A stretch of DNA of 64,000 nt. Origin: Roseateles_B sp041913905. GTDB lineage: Bacteria > Pseudomonadota > Gammaproteobacteria > Burkholderiales > Burkholderiaceae_C. Positions 27,029-36,519 of this stretch are shown here, piece after piece; position 1 is the stretch's first letter, and the number at the start of each line of letters is the position of its first letter. A program made the translations under genes and the position numbers. The stretch is taken from positions 3,729 through 67,728 of the forward strand of contig JAYSEK010000031.1 in the NCBI GenBank assembly GCA_041913905.1, written 5' to 3'. The notes beneath the pieces were generated by a model. That model did not search any database, was not told the origin of the DNA, and saw only the letters and a list, made by a program, of their open reading frames with translations.

Positions 27029-27694
27029 TCAAACCGGAGGCACCGCCGCCTTCGCCAGTGTCCCCAAGGCCAGGCCGAGCAGGCACAGACCCATCAGACC
27101 CGACAGCCAGGTCGCCCCCCGCCCGCCGCTGTTCCAGCGCCGCGAGCCCAGGCAGGCCAGCAGCACCGAGCCATACACCACGATCTGATTGCCGGCGATG
27201 ATGCCGCCCAGCAGCAGCCCCTGCGCCGCCAGCCCTCGTTCCGTGCTGCGCAAAAAACCGGGGAACACCGCCAGCATGAAGGCGTAGGCCTTGGGATTGA
27301 GCAGGCAGTTGGCCATGCCGTTGACGAAGATGCGCCAGGGCGCTTGCAAGGGCACCGGGGCCGCCATCGTGGCCTGCGTCGCCGCCGGCCCGGCCTGCCA
27401 GCTGCGCCAGGCGCCCAGCAGCATTTGCCCGCCCACCCAGGCCAGGTACAGCGCCCCGGCCCAGAGCAGCAGCTCGAACGCGCCCGGCAGCAGCATCAGC
27501 AGGGCGGACAGGCCGCTGAGGTTCAAGAGCACATGCACCACGCCGCCGGCCACGATGCCACCCAGGGCCAGCAGGCCGGCCCGTGCGCCGGATTGCAGCG
27601 TGTGGCCGGCGATATAGGCCATGTCCATGCCCGGCAGCACGATGATGCCCAGGGTCAGCAGGAAAAAGAGCCAGAGGCTGTGCGAAGCATCCAT
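27029..27694 (-). CDS. LysE-family amino acid exporter
   Basis: The product is 221 residues from ATG 27694. About six membrane helices are visible, with the LysE/RhtB signature near the N-terminus (LTLGIIVLPGMDMAYIAGHTLQSGARAGLLALGGIVAGG) and NPKAYAFMLAVFPGFL in the third helix pair. It should export an amino acid or related metabolite. A WYL-type regulator gene is divergent, with 89 bp between the start codons, and is the likely controller. Confidence 0.94.
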   Translation of the reverse strand: MDASHSLWLFFLLTLGIIVLPGMDMAYIAGHTLQSGARAGLLALGGIVAGGVVHVLLNLSGLSALLMLLPGAFELLLWAGALYLAWVGGQMLLGAWRSWQAGPAATQATMAAPVPLQAPWRIFVNGMANCLLNPKAYAFMLAVFPGFLRSTERGLAAQGLLLGGIIAGNQIVVYGSVLLACLGSRRWNSGGRGATWLSGLMGLCLLGLALGTLAKAAVPPV

Positions 27695-27783
27695 ATGCGA
27701 TAGACGGAATTCCTTGAAAGTGGAGGCCACTGTAGGACCGATACAGGACAGAATCAGTCCTCATTCGCACCATCCCTGCCGCC

Positions 27784-28764
27784 ATGCCCCGCCCCTCCCC
27801 CGCCGCTGCCCATGACAGCCGCCCGGCCGGCCGCCTGCTGAGCCTGCTGGAGCTGCTGCAGTCGCAGCGCCTGCGCAGCGGCCCCGAGCTGGCCGCCCTG
27901 CTGGAGGTGGATGCACGCACGCTCAGGCGCTACATCGCGCAGCTGCAGGCCCTGGGCATTCCCATTCACAGCCAGCGGGGCTGCGATGGCGGCTATGGGC
28001 TGCGGCCGGGCTACAAGCTGCCGCCGCTGATGTTCAGCGCGGACGAGGCGCTGGCCCTGGCCGTCGGCTTGCGCGCCGCACGGGAACTGGGCTTGCAGGG
28101 CGCGCTGCCCGCGATTGCCAGCACCCAGGCCAAGCTGGATCGTGTCATGCCCGAGGCCCAAAGACAGCGGGTGCAGGCCGTCAACGCCAGCGTGGCGCTG
28201 GACATCGGCCGCCATGGCCCACGGGGATCGGCGGGCCGCGAACTGCTGACGCTCAGCGCGGCGGCGGCGGCCGGCCAAGGCGTGGCGCTGCGCTATCGCG
28301 ACCGCGATGGCCATGCCAGCTTGCGCGAGCTTCACCCCTACGGCATCGGCTACCGTGGCGGCCTCTGGTACCTGGTGGCCTGGTGCCGGCTGCGCAAGGA
28401 TCTGCGCAGCTTCCGCCTGGATCGCGTGGAAGACGTGCAGCCCCTGCCCACCAGCTTTGCGCGCCCCGAGGGCTTCGACGTGCTGGCCTACCTGGACAAG
28501 ACCTTGGCCCGCCTGCCTCGCCGCCACGCGGTCGATGTACTGCTGGGAGGGCCGGGCGACCTGCCGCCCCCCATCGACCCCAGCCTGGGCGAGCCGGAGC
28601 CGCAGGCCGATGGCTGGCGGCTCCAGGCCCAGGTGGACGACCTGGACTGGATGGCCCGCGAGCTGGCACGCCAGCCTTGCCGGGTGCGCGTCCTCTCGCC
28701 GCCGGCACTGCGCCAGCGCCTGGCTGCGCATGCGCAGCGCTTGCTGCGCGATTGCACCGGCTAG
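27784..28764 (+). CDS. HTH/WYL-domain transcriptional regulator
   Basis: The product is 326 residues. An N-terminal winged helix (residues ~15-70; GRLLSLLELLQSQRLRSGPELAALLEVDARTLRRYIAQLQALGIPI) is followed by a WYL domain (about residues 160-240; GVALRYRDRDG, HPYGIGYRGGLWYLVAWCRLRKDLRSFRLDRV). A small C-terminal extension follows. This YafY-like architecture senses ligands or nucleic acid through the WYL pocket. Its gene is divergent from a LysE exporter, the probable target. Confidence 0.94.
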   Translation: MPRPSPAAAHDSRPAGRLLSLLELLQSQRLRSGPELAALLEVDARTLRRYIAQLQALGIPIHSQRGCDGGYGLRPGYKLPPLMFSADEALALAVGLRAARELGLQGALPAIASTQAKLDRVMPEAQRQRVQAVNASVALDIGRHGPRGSAGRELLTLSAAAAAGQGVALRYRDRDGHASLRELHPYGIGYRGGLWYLVAWCRLRKDLRSFRLDRVEDVQPLPTSFARPEGFDVLAYLDKTLARLPRRHAVDVLLGGPGDLPPPIDPSLGEPEPQADGWRLQAQVDDLDWMARELARQPCRVRVLSPPALRQRLAAHAQRLLRDCTG

Positions 28765-28924
28765 GCAAGCGTCCACTCACACGCGGCCCCCCTTTTTCGG
28801 GCCGTCGTTCGTGACATCCGCCGCGCGACCTGTCAGCCCCTGCAATTGACGCTTCCCCTGCCCGCAACCTACCTTGCCTGGCAGGGGACGGCTGCTGGTT
28901 GCCGGCCCCAAGGGAGTACACATC

Positions 28925-30469
28925 ATGATCCAACTGGCCCATCTACAGATTGGTACCCGGCTCAGCATCGCCTTTGCGCTGGTGATTTCATTGCTGCTGC
29001 TGATTCTCGGCGTCGCCTACCAGGTCATGTCACGCAGCGGCCTGACCATGGAGCGTCTGGTCGACGACCGCTATGCGCAGATCGCCGTGAGCAACGAGAT
29101 CAAGGACGTGGGAGACAAGGGCATCATCACCGTCGGCCGCCTGCTGCTGACGCAGGACCCCGAGCGCACGCGCCAGTACATGAACGAGTACGCCGCGCTT
29201 CGCACGCGCAACACCGAAAATTTCAAGAAGCTCGAAGGCCTGCTGAACAACGACACCAGCAAGGCGATCTTCAAGGAGCAGTCTGAGGCGCGTCAGGCCT
29301 ATGGCGCCGCGCTGCGCAAGGTCTTCGATCTGCTGGCCGCCCAGCAGCGCGACGAAGCCCTGAGCCTGTACCAGGGCGATCTCGTGGGCTTGCAGGTGCG
29401 CTATTACGCGCTGATCGACAAGATGGTCGAGTACCAGGCCCGCAGCATGGCAGCCGACGTGCAGGAAGCCATGAACGACGCGCGCAGCGCCCGGCTGGAG
29501 ATGGGTGCCATCACGCTGCTGGCCGTGCTTTTTGCCGCCGGCACGGCCGTGACGATCACGCGCTCCATCACGCGGCCCATCCGCCATGCCATCGAACTGG
29601 CGGAATCTGTGGCTGCGGGCAATCTCACCTACCACCTGCGGGTGGAGCGCAAGGATGAGGTGGGGCGCCTGATCGCCGCGCTGCAGCGCATGGTGGACAG
29701 CCTGCATCGCATCGTGTCCGAAGTCCGCTCCGGGGCCGACACCATCGCCAGCGCCGCCCTGCAGGTCGCCGACGGCAACCAGGACCTCTCGGCCCGTACC
29801 GAGCAGCAGGCCAGCGCCCTGCAGCAGACCGCCTCTGCCATGGAGCAGCTGACCTCGGCCGTCAAGCTCAGCGCCGACTCGGCGGGTCAGGCCGACCGCT
29901 CGGCCAACAGCGCCTCGTCCGTGGCCGTGCAGGGCGGGCAGGTGGTCAGCGAGGTCATCAGCACGATGAACCACATCGCCGACGCCTCCAAGCGCATCGT
30001 GGAGATCATTGGCGTGATCGATGGCATCGCCTTCCAGACCAACATCCTCGCGCTCAATGCCGCGGTCGAGGCGGCGCGCGCGGGCGAGCACGGCCGCGGT
30101 TTCGCTGTCGTGGCCGCCGAGGTGCGCAGCCTGGCGCAGCGCAGCGCCGTGGCCGCCCGCGAGATCAAGGGCCTGATCGACAACTCCGTGCAGCAGGTCG
30201 ACCAGGGCAGCCGCATGGTCGAGCAGGCTGGGCAGACCATGCGCCAGGTGGTGGACAGCATCCAGCAGGTCAGCGCCATCGTGGCCGACATCAGCCGCAG
30301 CAGCCGCGAGCAGAGCCTGGGCATAGAGCAGGTCAACGAGGCCATCCTGCAGATGGACGACAACACCCAGAAAAACGCGGCCATGGTGGAGCAGAGCACG
30401 GCCTCGGCCCGCTCACTGCAGGACCAGGCCCACCAACTCAACGACGTGGTGCGGACCTTCGCGCTTTGA
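28925..30469 (+). CDS. Methyl-accepting chemotaxis protein
   Basis: The product is 514 residues from ATG 28925. It has one N-terminal membrane helix (about residues 13-34), a periplasmic four-helix-bundle ligand domain (35-190), a second membrane helix (about 191-211), a HAMP domain (TRSITRPIRHAIELAESVAAGNLTYHL), and a signalling domain with the conserved hairpin tip (IDGIAFQTNILALNAAVEAARAGEHGRGFAVVAAEVRSLAQRS). Gln/Glu pairs such as EQQASALQQTASAMEQL are likely methylation helices. It relays attractant or repellent signals to CheA. No che genes are in the window. Confidence 0.96.
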   Translation: MIQLAHLQIGTRLSIAFALVISLLLLILGVAYQVMSRSGLTMERLVDDRYAQIAVSNEIKDVGDKGIITVGRLLLTQDPERTRQYMNEYAALRTRNTENFKKLEGLLNNDTSKAIFKEQSEARQAYGAALRKVFDLLAAQQRDEALSLYQGDLVGLQVRYYALIDKMVEYQARSMAADVQEAMNDARSARLEMGAITLLAVLFAAGTAVTITRSITRPIRHAIELAESVAAGNLTYHLRVERKDEVGRLIAALQRMVDSLHRIVSEVRSGADTIASAALQVADGNQDLSARTEQQASALQQTASAMEQLTSAVKLSADSAGQADRSANSASSVAVQGGQVVSEVISTMNHIADASKRIVEIIGVIDGIAFQTNILALNAAVEAARAGEHGRGFAVVAAEVRSLAQRSAVAAREIKGLIDNSVQQVDQGSRMVEQAGQTMRQVVDSIQQVSAIVADISRSSREQSLGIEQVNEAILQMDDNTQKNAAMVEQSTASARSLQDQAHQLNDVVRTFAL

Positions 30470-30531
30470 GCAGCACCAGCTGAGCCCGCGAGGCCGTCCG
30501 GCGCCCGGGCCAAGAGGAATCACGAACGTTT

Positions 30532-30550
30532 GGGAGCGGCTTTCGCTCCC
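30532..30550 (+). other. Stem-loop in the leader of the E1-like gene
   Basis: GGGAGCG and CGCTCCC pair around a GCTTT loop, ending 17 bp before the ATG and just before the GAGAGGGG ribosome-binding region. It may affect translation or be incidental. Confidence 0.35.
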
Positions 30551-30567
30551 TGGAGAGGGGATCCGCC

Positions 30568-33189
30568 ATGCCATCCGTCCTGCCGATCGCCAACCCCGCC
30601 TGGGCGCGGCGCTGCCGATTCCACCTCGCTGCGGAGGCGCTCCAAGAGCGCGCCCTGCCCACCGCCCCGCTGGCCGACCCCTCGCGCCTGCAGGCCTTCG
30701 TCGAGCAGGTCCGGCGCGAGGGCCATCGTCATGCCGCCCTGGACCCTTTGCACGCCGTGCCGGCGCTGCCCGCCGATGCCCTGCACGCCCGTGCCTTCGA
30801 CCTGGAGGAGACGCAGCGCCTGGACCCGCTCTTGGCCGCACAGTTCGGCTGCGAGGATGTGGCCAGCCTGCAGCGCCGTCTGTTGACGCTCTACGCAGGC
30901 ACGCTGAGCCTGGACTGCTCCGCCTTGCGCGATCAGGCACGGCGGCATTGGCTGCAGTCCCTCTATGAAGCGCCGGTACCTATTCCCAGCCGCCAGCAGT
31001 CGCTCCAGTGGCTGGAGCGACTGATCGAGGTGCAGGCCTGGGAGCAGTTCCTGGAGCAGCGCCTGCCGCAGGAGAAACGCTTCTCGCTGGCAGGCTGCGA
31101 GGGCCTGATCCTGCTGCTGGACGCGCTGTGCGAGCAGGCCGCCGCCCATGGCGTGCAGGCGCTGGAGATGGGAATGCCGCACCGCGGTCGCATCACCGTG
31201 CTGGCCTTGCTGATGCAGCAGCCGGTGCCCGACATCCTCGATGCGCTGGCGTCCGACAGCCGCCGCCCGCGGGCCGACCTGGTCTACCACCAAGGCGCCC
31301 AGGCGCTGCGCCACACCGTGCAGGGTCCCGTGGCGCTGCGGCTGGCACCCAACCCCTCGCATCTGCAAAGCATCCAACCCGTCGTGCTGGGCCGCACGCG
31401 GGCCTGCCAGGACGCACAGCCTTCGCTGCCCCGCGCACAGGCCGCGCTGGCTCTGCTGCTGCATGGAGACGCCGCCTTCGCCGGCCAAGGCATCGTCGGG
31501 GAAACGCTGCTGCTGTCCCGGCATCCAGCCTATGAGGTCGGCGGCTGCGTGCATGTGCTGATCAACAACCAGGTCGGCTTCACCACGCCCCATCCCTCCG
31601 ACCCCCAGCGCCAGCGCTATGCCAGCGATGCCAGCCGCGCGATCGACGCCCCGGTGCTTCGCGTACGGGCCGATGCGCCCGAGCAGCTTGCGCGCGCGGC
31701 CCGGATCGCCCTGGCCTACCGCATGGCCTTCGCGGCGGACATCGTGATCGATCTCGTGGGCTTTCGTCGCCCGGGCCATTCCGAACATGACCAGCCGATG
31801 CTGACCCGCCCGCAGCTGCAGCGCCTGGCGGCCGCCCAACCCAGCGCAGCCGAGCAGTACGGCGCCGAGCTGGTGGCCCGCGGTCGCTGCGACCCGCCAC
31901 AGTGGTTTGCGCTGCGCTCGCAGGCGCCCATCCGTGCGCTGGCGCGCTTTGAACGGCTGGCCCGGGAGCCGCTGCGCACGGCGCCTCGCCCCGCATCCAG
32001 CTGCGCACCAGCGGCGCCCTTGCCCGCACTGGACGCGGCGCGGCTGCCGCCGCTTGTTGCGCGGCTCACCGAAGCGCCGCCAGGTTTTGCCGTGCACGAG
32101 CAGCTGAGCCGGCAGCACGAGCGCTGGCGCCAGCTGGCCCGGCAGGGCGCCGGCGCCGTGGACTGGTGCCTGGCTGAGAACCTCGCCTACGCCACCATTC
32201 TTGCCAGCGGCCAGGCCGTCAGGCTGAGCGGCATGGACGTGGAACGCGGCACCTTCATGCACAGGCAGGCGGTCTGGCACGCACAGGGCGAGTGCGCGGC
32301 CCGCCATGTCCCGCTGCAGACGCTCGGGGCCGGGGCGGGCGACTTCGACATCGTCAACTCGCCGCTCAGCGAGGCTGCGGTGCTGGGCTTCGAATATGGC
32401 TACAGCCTGCGGCGCCCGGAAGTGCTGGCGCTGTGGGAGGCGCAGTTCGGTGACTTCGTCAATGGCGCCCAGGTCTATCTGGACCAGTACATCGCCTCCG
32501 GCGAAGCCAAATGGGGCGAGCCCTCGGGTCTGGTCCTGCTGCTGCCCCATGGCCACGAAGGCGTGGGGCCCGAACACTCCAATGCCCATCTGGGCCGCCT
32601 GCTGCAGCTCTGCGCCGAGCAGAACCTGCGCCTGGCCTGCCCCTCGGACAGCGCGCAGTGGTTCCACCTGCTGCGCGAGCAGGCCCGGCGGGAGCCGCGC
32701 AAGCCGCTGATCGTCTTCACGCCCAAGCAGCAGCTGTTGCAGGATCCTCTGAGCCATGCGCCGCTGGAGCGTTTGATGGAAGGCCGCTTCCAGCCTCTAA
32801 TCCGCGCGCTGGCCGCTGCCAGGCGCTGCGAGCGCGTCTGGCTGTGCAGCGGCAAGCTGCGCCATGAACTCGCGCGCACCTTGCGCGACGCAGCTGAGCC
32901 GAGCACCGCGCTGTGGAGCCTGGAGCAGCTCTATCCCGCGCCCAGCGAGGCACTGCGCAGCGCCCTCGCCCGCTTGCCGGCGCTGCGGGAGCTGGTATGG
33001 GTGCAGGAAGAGCAACTCACGCTCGGAGCCTGGCCCTTGCTGCGCGATGTGCTGGAGGCCGTCCGTCCGCCCAAGGTGCAGCTGCGCTGCATCAGCCGGC
33101 CGGATCGGGCGGCGGGCCCGACCGCGTCGCCGCGCCAGCACCGGATCGAACAGCAAGCCTTGCTGGCGCAGGCCTTGCTGCGCAGCTGA
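30568..33189 (+). CDS. Stand-alone, N-terminally short 2-oxoglutarate dehydrogenase E1 homologue
   Basis: The product is 873 residues against ~930-950 for SucA. Family landmarks are MGMPHRGRITVL (His205; E. coli His260), the thiamine-diphosphate site GDAAFAGQGIVGET (from Gly300) with INNQVGFTT, FRRPGHSEHDQP, RGTFMHRQAVWH and LPHGHEGVGPEHSNAHLGR. Differences from SucA are the missing first ~55 residues, which in SucA hold the E2-binding tail, and changes in conserved spots (GED to GMD before RGTF; GHNEADEP to GHSEHDQP). No sucB or lpd is adjacent. It is probably a thiamine-diphosphate 2-oxo acid decarboxylase or ligase working outside the dehydrogenase complex; substrate unknown. A damaged SucA paralogue is less likely because the frame is intact. 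Confidence 0.85.
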   Translation: MPSVLPIANPAWARRCRFHLAAEALQERALPTAPLADPSRLQAFVEQVRREGHRHAALDPLHAVPALPADALHARAFDLEETQRLDPLLAAQFGCEDVASLQRRLLTLYAGTLSLDCSALRDQARRHWLQSLYEAPVPIPSRQQSLQWLERLIEVQAWEQFLEQRLPQEKRFSLAGCEGLILLLDALCEQAAAHGVQALEMGMPHRGRITVLALLMQQPVPDILDALASDSRRPRADLVYHQGAQALRHTVQGPVALRLAPNPSHLQSIQPVVLGRTRACQDAQPSLPRAQAALALLLHGDAAFAGQGIVGETLLLSRHPAYEVGGCVHVLINNQVGFTTPHPSDPQRQRYASDASRAIDAPVLRVRADAPEQLARAARIALAYRMAFAADIVIDLVGFRRPGHSEHDQPMLTRPQLQRLAAAQPSAAEQYGAELVARGRCDPPQWFALRSQAPIRALARFERLAREPLRTAPRPASSCAPAAPLPALDAARLPPLVARLTEAPPGFAVHEQLSRQHERWRQLARQGAGAVDWCLAENLAYATILASGQAVRLSGMDVERGTFMHRQAVWHAQGECAARHVPLQTLGAGAGDFDIVNSPLSEAAVLGFEYGYSLRRPEVLALWEAQFGDFVNGAQVYLDQYIASGEAKWGEPSGLVLLLPHGHEGVGPEHSNAHLGRLLQLCAEQNLRLACPSDSAQWFHLLREQARREPRKPLIVFTPKQQLLQDPLSHAPLERLMEGRFQPLIRALAAARRCERVWLCSGKLRHELARTLRDAAEPSTALWSLEQLYPAPSEALRSALARLPALRELVWVQEEQLTLGAWPLLRDVLEAVRPPKVQLRCISRPDRAAGPTASPRQHRIEQQALLAQALLRS

Positions 33190-33323
33190 CGCCTGGCGCC
33201 CATCGCGGCGGCGCAATGGCTTGTGGCTATGGGCGCCATCAAGGCGATCAACTGGTTCATTGGGCAGGGGCTGCGTTAGATTGCTTCATCCCGGCAAACC
33301 GCCCCGCCCAACCCGGAGGAACC

Positions 33324-33824
33324 ATGGCCAAGAAGCCTGCATCTGCACCCCATCTCAACATCGGCATCTCCGACAAGGATCGCGCCCTCATCGCGGCTGG
33401 CTTGTCCCGGCTGCTGGCCGACACCTACACGCTCTACCTGACCACGCACAACTTCCACTGGAATGTGACCGGCCCCATGTTCAATTCGCTGCATGCGATG
33501 TTCATGGGCCAGTACACCGAGCTGTGGAACGCCGTGGACCCGATCGCCGAGCGCATCCGTTCCCTGGGCCATGTGGCGCCCGGCAGCTACGCGCAGTTCG
33601 CCAAGCTCAGCAGCCTGAAGGACGCCCCGGCCACGCCTCCGCGAGCCCTTGAGATGGTGCGCATCCTGCAGGAAGGCCACGAGGCCGTGGCCCGCACCGC
33701 CCGCAGTCTCTTCCCCGCCGTGGACAAGGCCTCCGACGAACCCACCGCCGACCTCCTCACCCAACGCATCACCGTGCATGAACAAACCGCCTGGATGCTC
33801 AGGAGTCTTCTTGAAGACGCCTGA
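33324..33824 (+). CDS. dps: Dps-type DNA-binding ferritin
   Basis: The product is 166 residues from ATG 33324 (GGAGGAACC upstream). The Dps ferroxidase pattern is complete: His in THNFHWNVTG, His in NSLHAMF, and Asp and Glu in NAVDPIAERIRSLG, contributed across the dimer interface. The N-terminus MAKKPASAPH carries lysines usable for DNA binding. It would store iron using peroxide and protect DNA in stress. It lies 134 bp after the E1-like gene and before an iron-receptor gene with a Fur box. Confidence 0.94.
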   Translation: MAKKPASAPHLNIGISDKDRALIAAGLSRLLADTYTLYLTTHNFHWNVTGPMFNSLHAMFMGQYTELWNAVDPIAERIRSLGHVAPGSYAQFAKLSSLKDAPATPPRALEMVRILQEGHEAVARTARSLFPAVDKASDEPTADLLTQRITVHEQTAWMLRSLLEDA

Positions 33825-34244
33825 GCATTCATCTGACCGACAGGTCACAAGCACGTGAAGCGGGCTTTATCCTGCAATGCATGGGGCGCGTCGCCCCCAT
33901 GAGCCCGCATCAGCCGCACGGGAGTGCCGCACCACGGGCGCCAGGCCGTCACCCTGCCGTCCTGGCCAGCGTTTGAGGCCCTTCCTCGGGGTCTTGTGAT
34001 TTATCGCAAATGCGAATCATACGCATTGCCTGTTAAACTTTCTTAACGCGCCTTGCCGGGCAAGGCCCTGTCTGGCACCGCCCGGATCCGTCCGGCGCGG
34101 CCGATCGACAAGCTGCGTGGACGCTGGCCGAGGCCTGCGCCGCCGGGCTTGCGATCCGACTTGCGCCGCGCCGACGCCAGCCCTTGCGGGCCTGTTTCAC
34201 GCGCCCCATCCAGGCCCGCCTCATCACCCCTCACGGAGCATCTC
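33825..34244. other. 420-bp intergenic region between dps and the TonB receptor
   Basis: No gene is supported here. It holds a weak stem after dps (TGACC/GGTCA, 33834-33847), an imperfect GC-rich palindrome near 33880-33902, the Fur box at 34009-34027, and a GTTAA/TTAAC inverted repeat (34032-34047) that may be part of the promoter. The remaining ~200 bp form a long leader of the receptor gene. Confidence 0.6.
34009..34027. promoter_or_regulatory. Fur box
   Basis: AATGCGAATCATACGCATT is a 19-bp palindrome with perfect AATGCG/CGCATT arms around a 7-bp centre. This is the form Fur boxes often take in Burkholderiales. It precedes a siderophore receptor gene by about 217 bp, consistent with iron repression. 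Confidence 0.75.
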
Positions 34245-36413
34245 TTGAAGTCTCGAATCCATTCCGCCCCCGCCCGGCTGCTGACGCTGACGACACTGGC
34301 CCTTGCCACCGGCGCAGTGTTTGCACAGGAGGCGTCGCCGGCCAAAGCGCCTGAAACCGGCAGTGGCGGATACCAGCTGCCCACCCTTCGCGTGGACGCC
34401 AGGCAGGGCAGCGACTACGCGCCGGCGGTGTCCCGCGGCGCCACCAAGACGGCCGCGGCCTTGCGCGACGTGCCGCAGGCGGTGAATGTGGTCTCCGAGG
34501 AACTGATCCGCGACCAGGCCGCACGCTCGCTGCAGGATGCGTTGCAGAACGTGCCCGGCGTGGGCCTGAGCAGCGGCGACGGCCAGCGCGACCAGGTGAC
34601 GATCCGCGGCTTCACCGCCATCGCCGACCAGTTCGTCGACGGCATTCGCGACGACGCCCTCTACTTCCGCGACCTCTCCAACATCGAGCGCGTCGAGGTG
34701 ATCAAGGGCCCGGCGGCGGTGCTCTACGGCCGCGGCTCCTCGGGCGGCCTCATCAACCGCGTGACGAAGAAGCCCCAGCCCGGCAGCTTCGGTGAACTGA
34801 CCCTGAACCTGGGCAGCCACGACCTCAAGCGCATCGCGCTGGACGCCAACGTCCAGGCGGCTGACGGCGTCGCGCTGCGCGTCACCGGTGCGCACGAGGA
34901 CTCGGGAAGTTATCGCGACCAGGGCTTCGTGCGGCGCACGGCCATCGCGCCTTCGCTGGCCACCAAGCTGGGCGCCAGCACCCAGCTGCTGGTGCAGGCC
35001 GAGCATGCGACGGACACGCGCATCACCGACTTCGGCATCCCCTCCTTCAACGGTCGGCCGGTCGATGTGGCGCCCAGCACCTATTACGGCTCGGGCAACG
35101 CGCGTCGCGACGACCCGAGCAGCTCGCGGGTCTCGGCCCTGACCGTCACGCTCGACCATCGCTTCAGCGAGTCCCTGTCCCTTCACAACGTGACGCGCCG
35201 CTACAGCTACAACCTCGACCGCAACAACACGCCGCCGAGCGGCACGGTCGACGCCGCGACGATGACCATCAGCCGCAGCCGCGGCCAGGTGATGCGGGAC
35301 GAGGGCGGCTGGTTCAACCAGACCGAGTTCAGCCTGCGCCAGATCCTGGGCGGCCTGCAGCACGACTGGCTGGCAGGTGTCGAGCTCGGCCGGCAGAACA
35401 AGGACCAGAACTTCATCAGCCAGAACAACATCGATCGCGTGCCCCTCTTCAACCCGGGCGGTGCCGTGCCGCCGGCGTTCTCCGCCGCGACGCTGGCTGC
35501 GGCCAACCCGCTGCGCAGCGTGTTCGACGTAGCGGGCGTCTACCTGCAGGACCAGCTGACGCTGTCTCCGCAGTGGAAAGCCCTGCTGGGCCTGCGCTAC
35601 GACATCTTCGATCAGTCGACCACCGCCGTGCGCACCGGCGCAGTGCTGTCCCGCAAGGACAAGACCTGGAGCCCGCGCGCCGGACTCGTGTGGCAGCCGA
35701 ATGGCTGGGCCTCCCATTACCTGTCGGTCAGCAAGTCCTACCAGCCTTCGGGCGAAAACTTCGCACTGGCGGCCAACAACGCCAGCAACGACCCCGAGCA
35801 GACGCGCAACATCGAGGTCGGCAGCAAGCTCGATCTCCTGGACGGCGCGCTGGCCGTGACCGCCTCGCTGTTCAATCTGGAGCGCACCGGCATCAAGACC
35901 AATGACCCGGCCAACCCCAGCGTGCTGATCAACGTCGGCGAGCAGCGCACCCGCGGCCTGGAGCTGACCGCCAACGGCCACCTGCCGCAGGGCTGGGACG
36001 TGTCCGCCAGCTATGCCTACCTCGACGGCCGCATCACCCGCTCCAATGCCACGCAGGCATCGCCGCAGACGCCCATCGTGCAGATCGCGCTGCAGGGCAA
36101 GCGGCCCAGCCTGACGCCGCGCCACTCGGCCTCGCTGTGGGCCGTCAAGCAGCTGGACCAGGGCTTCAGCGCCGGCGGCGGACTGCGCTACTCGGCCGAT
36201 CGCTACGCCTCGGCGAGCAACGCCGTCGTGCTGCCGGGCTACGTGGTCATGGACCTGGCCGCCTACTACCGCTCGCGCGCCTTCGACCTCGCACTTCACC
36301 TGAAGAACGCCACCAACCGCCGCTACATCGTGTCGGGCCATGGCGCCAACGACAACCTGCTCGTGCCGGGTGCGCCGCGCGCGGTCGAGGTGTCGGCGAC
36401 CTACCGCTTCTGA
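34245..36413 (+). CDS. TonB-dependent siderophore receptor (Fiu-like)
   Basis: The product is 722 residues. The start is TTG at 34245, since GGAG lies 6 bp before it and the protein then begins with a good signal peptide (KSRIHSAPARLLTLTTLALATGAVFAQ); no ATG fits. The plug domain (residues ~50-170) shows VSEELIRDQAARSLQDALQNVPGV, QVTIRGFTAIADQFVDGIRD and IERVEVIKGPAAVLYGRGSSGGLINRVTKKP. The rest is the 22-strand barrel ending in the YRF signature. The plug sequence resembles catecholate receptors such as Fiu. It imports ferric siderophores using TonB energy. The Fur box upstream predicts iron repression. Confidence 0.94.
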   Translation: MKSRIHSAPARLLTLTTLALATGAVFAQEASPAKAPETGSGGYQLPTLRVDARQGSDYAPAVSRGATKTAAALRDVPQAVNVVSEELIRDQAARSLQDALQNVPGVGLSSGDGQRDQVTIRGFTAIADQFVDGIRDDALYFRDLSNIERVEVIKGPAAVLYGRGSSGGLINRVTKKPQPGSFGELTLNLGSHDLKRIALDANVQAADGVALRVTGAHEDSGSYRDQGFVRRTAIAPSLATKLGASTQLLVQAEHATDTRITDFGIPSFNGRPVDVAPSTYYGSGNARRDDPSSSRVSALTVTLDHRFSESLSLHNVTRRYSYNLDRNNTPPSGTVDAATMTISRSRGQVMRDEGGWFNQTEFSLRQILGGLQHDWLAGVELGRQNKDQNFISQNNIDRVPLFNPGGAVPPAFSAATLAAANPLRSVFDVAGVYLQDQLTLSPQWKALLGLRYDIFDQSTTAVRTGAVLSRKDKTWSPRAGLVWQPNGWASHYLSVSKSYQPSGENFALAANNASNDPEQTRNIEVGSKLDLLDGALAVTASLFNLERTGIKTNDPANPSVLINVGEQRTRGLELTANGHLPQGWDVSASYAYLDGRITRSNATQASPQTPIVQIALQGKRPSLTPRHSASLWAVKQLDQGFSAGGGLRYSADRYASASNAVVLPGYVVMDLAAYYRSRAFDLALHLKNATNRRYIVSGHGANDNLLVPGAPRAVEVSATYRF

Positions 36414-36519
36414 ACGAAGGCGACCAGCGCCCCGTCCAAGGCTTGTGCCCCCGGGCAACCGACCAGCCGCGGGCAGCGGAAAGGGTGGGCGGACAAGGAC
36501 GGTCTATCATGCCGCCCCC

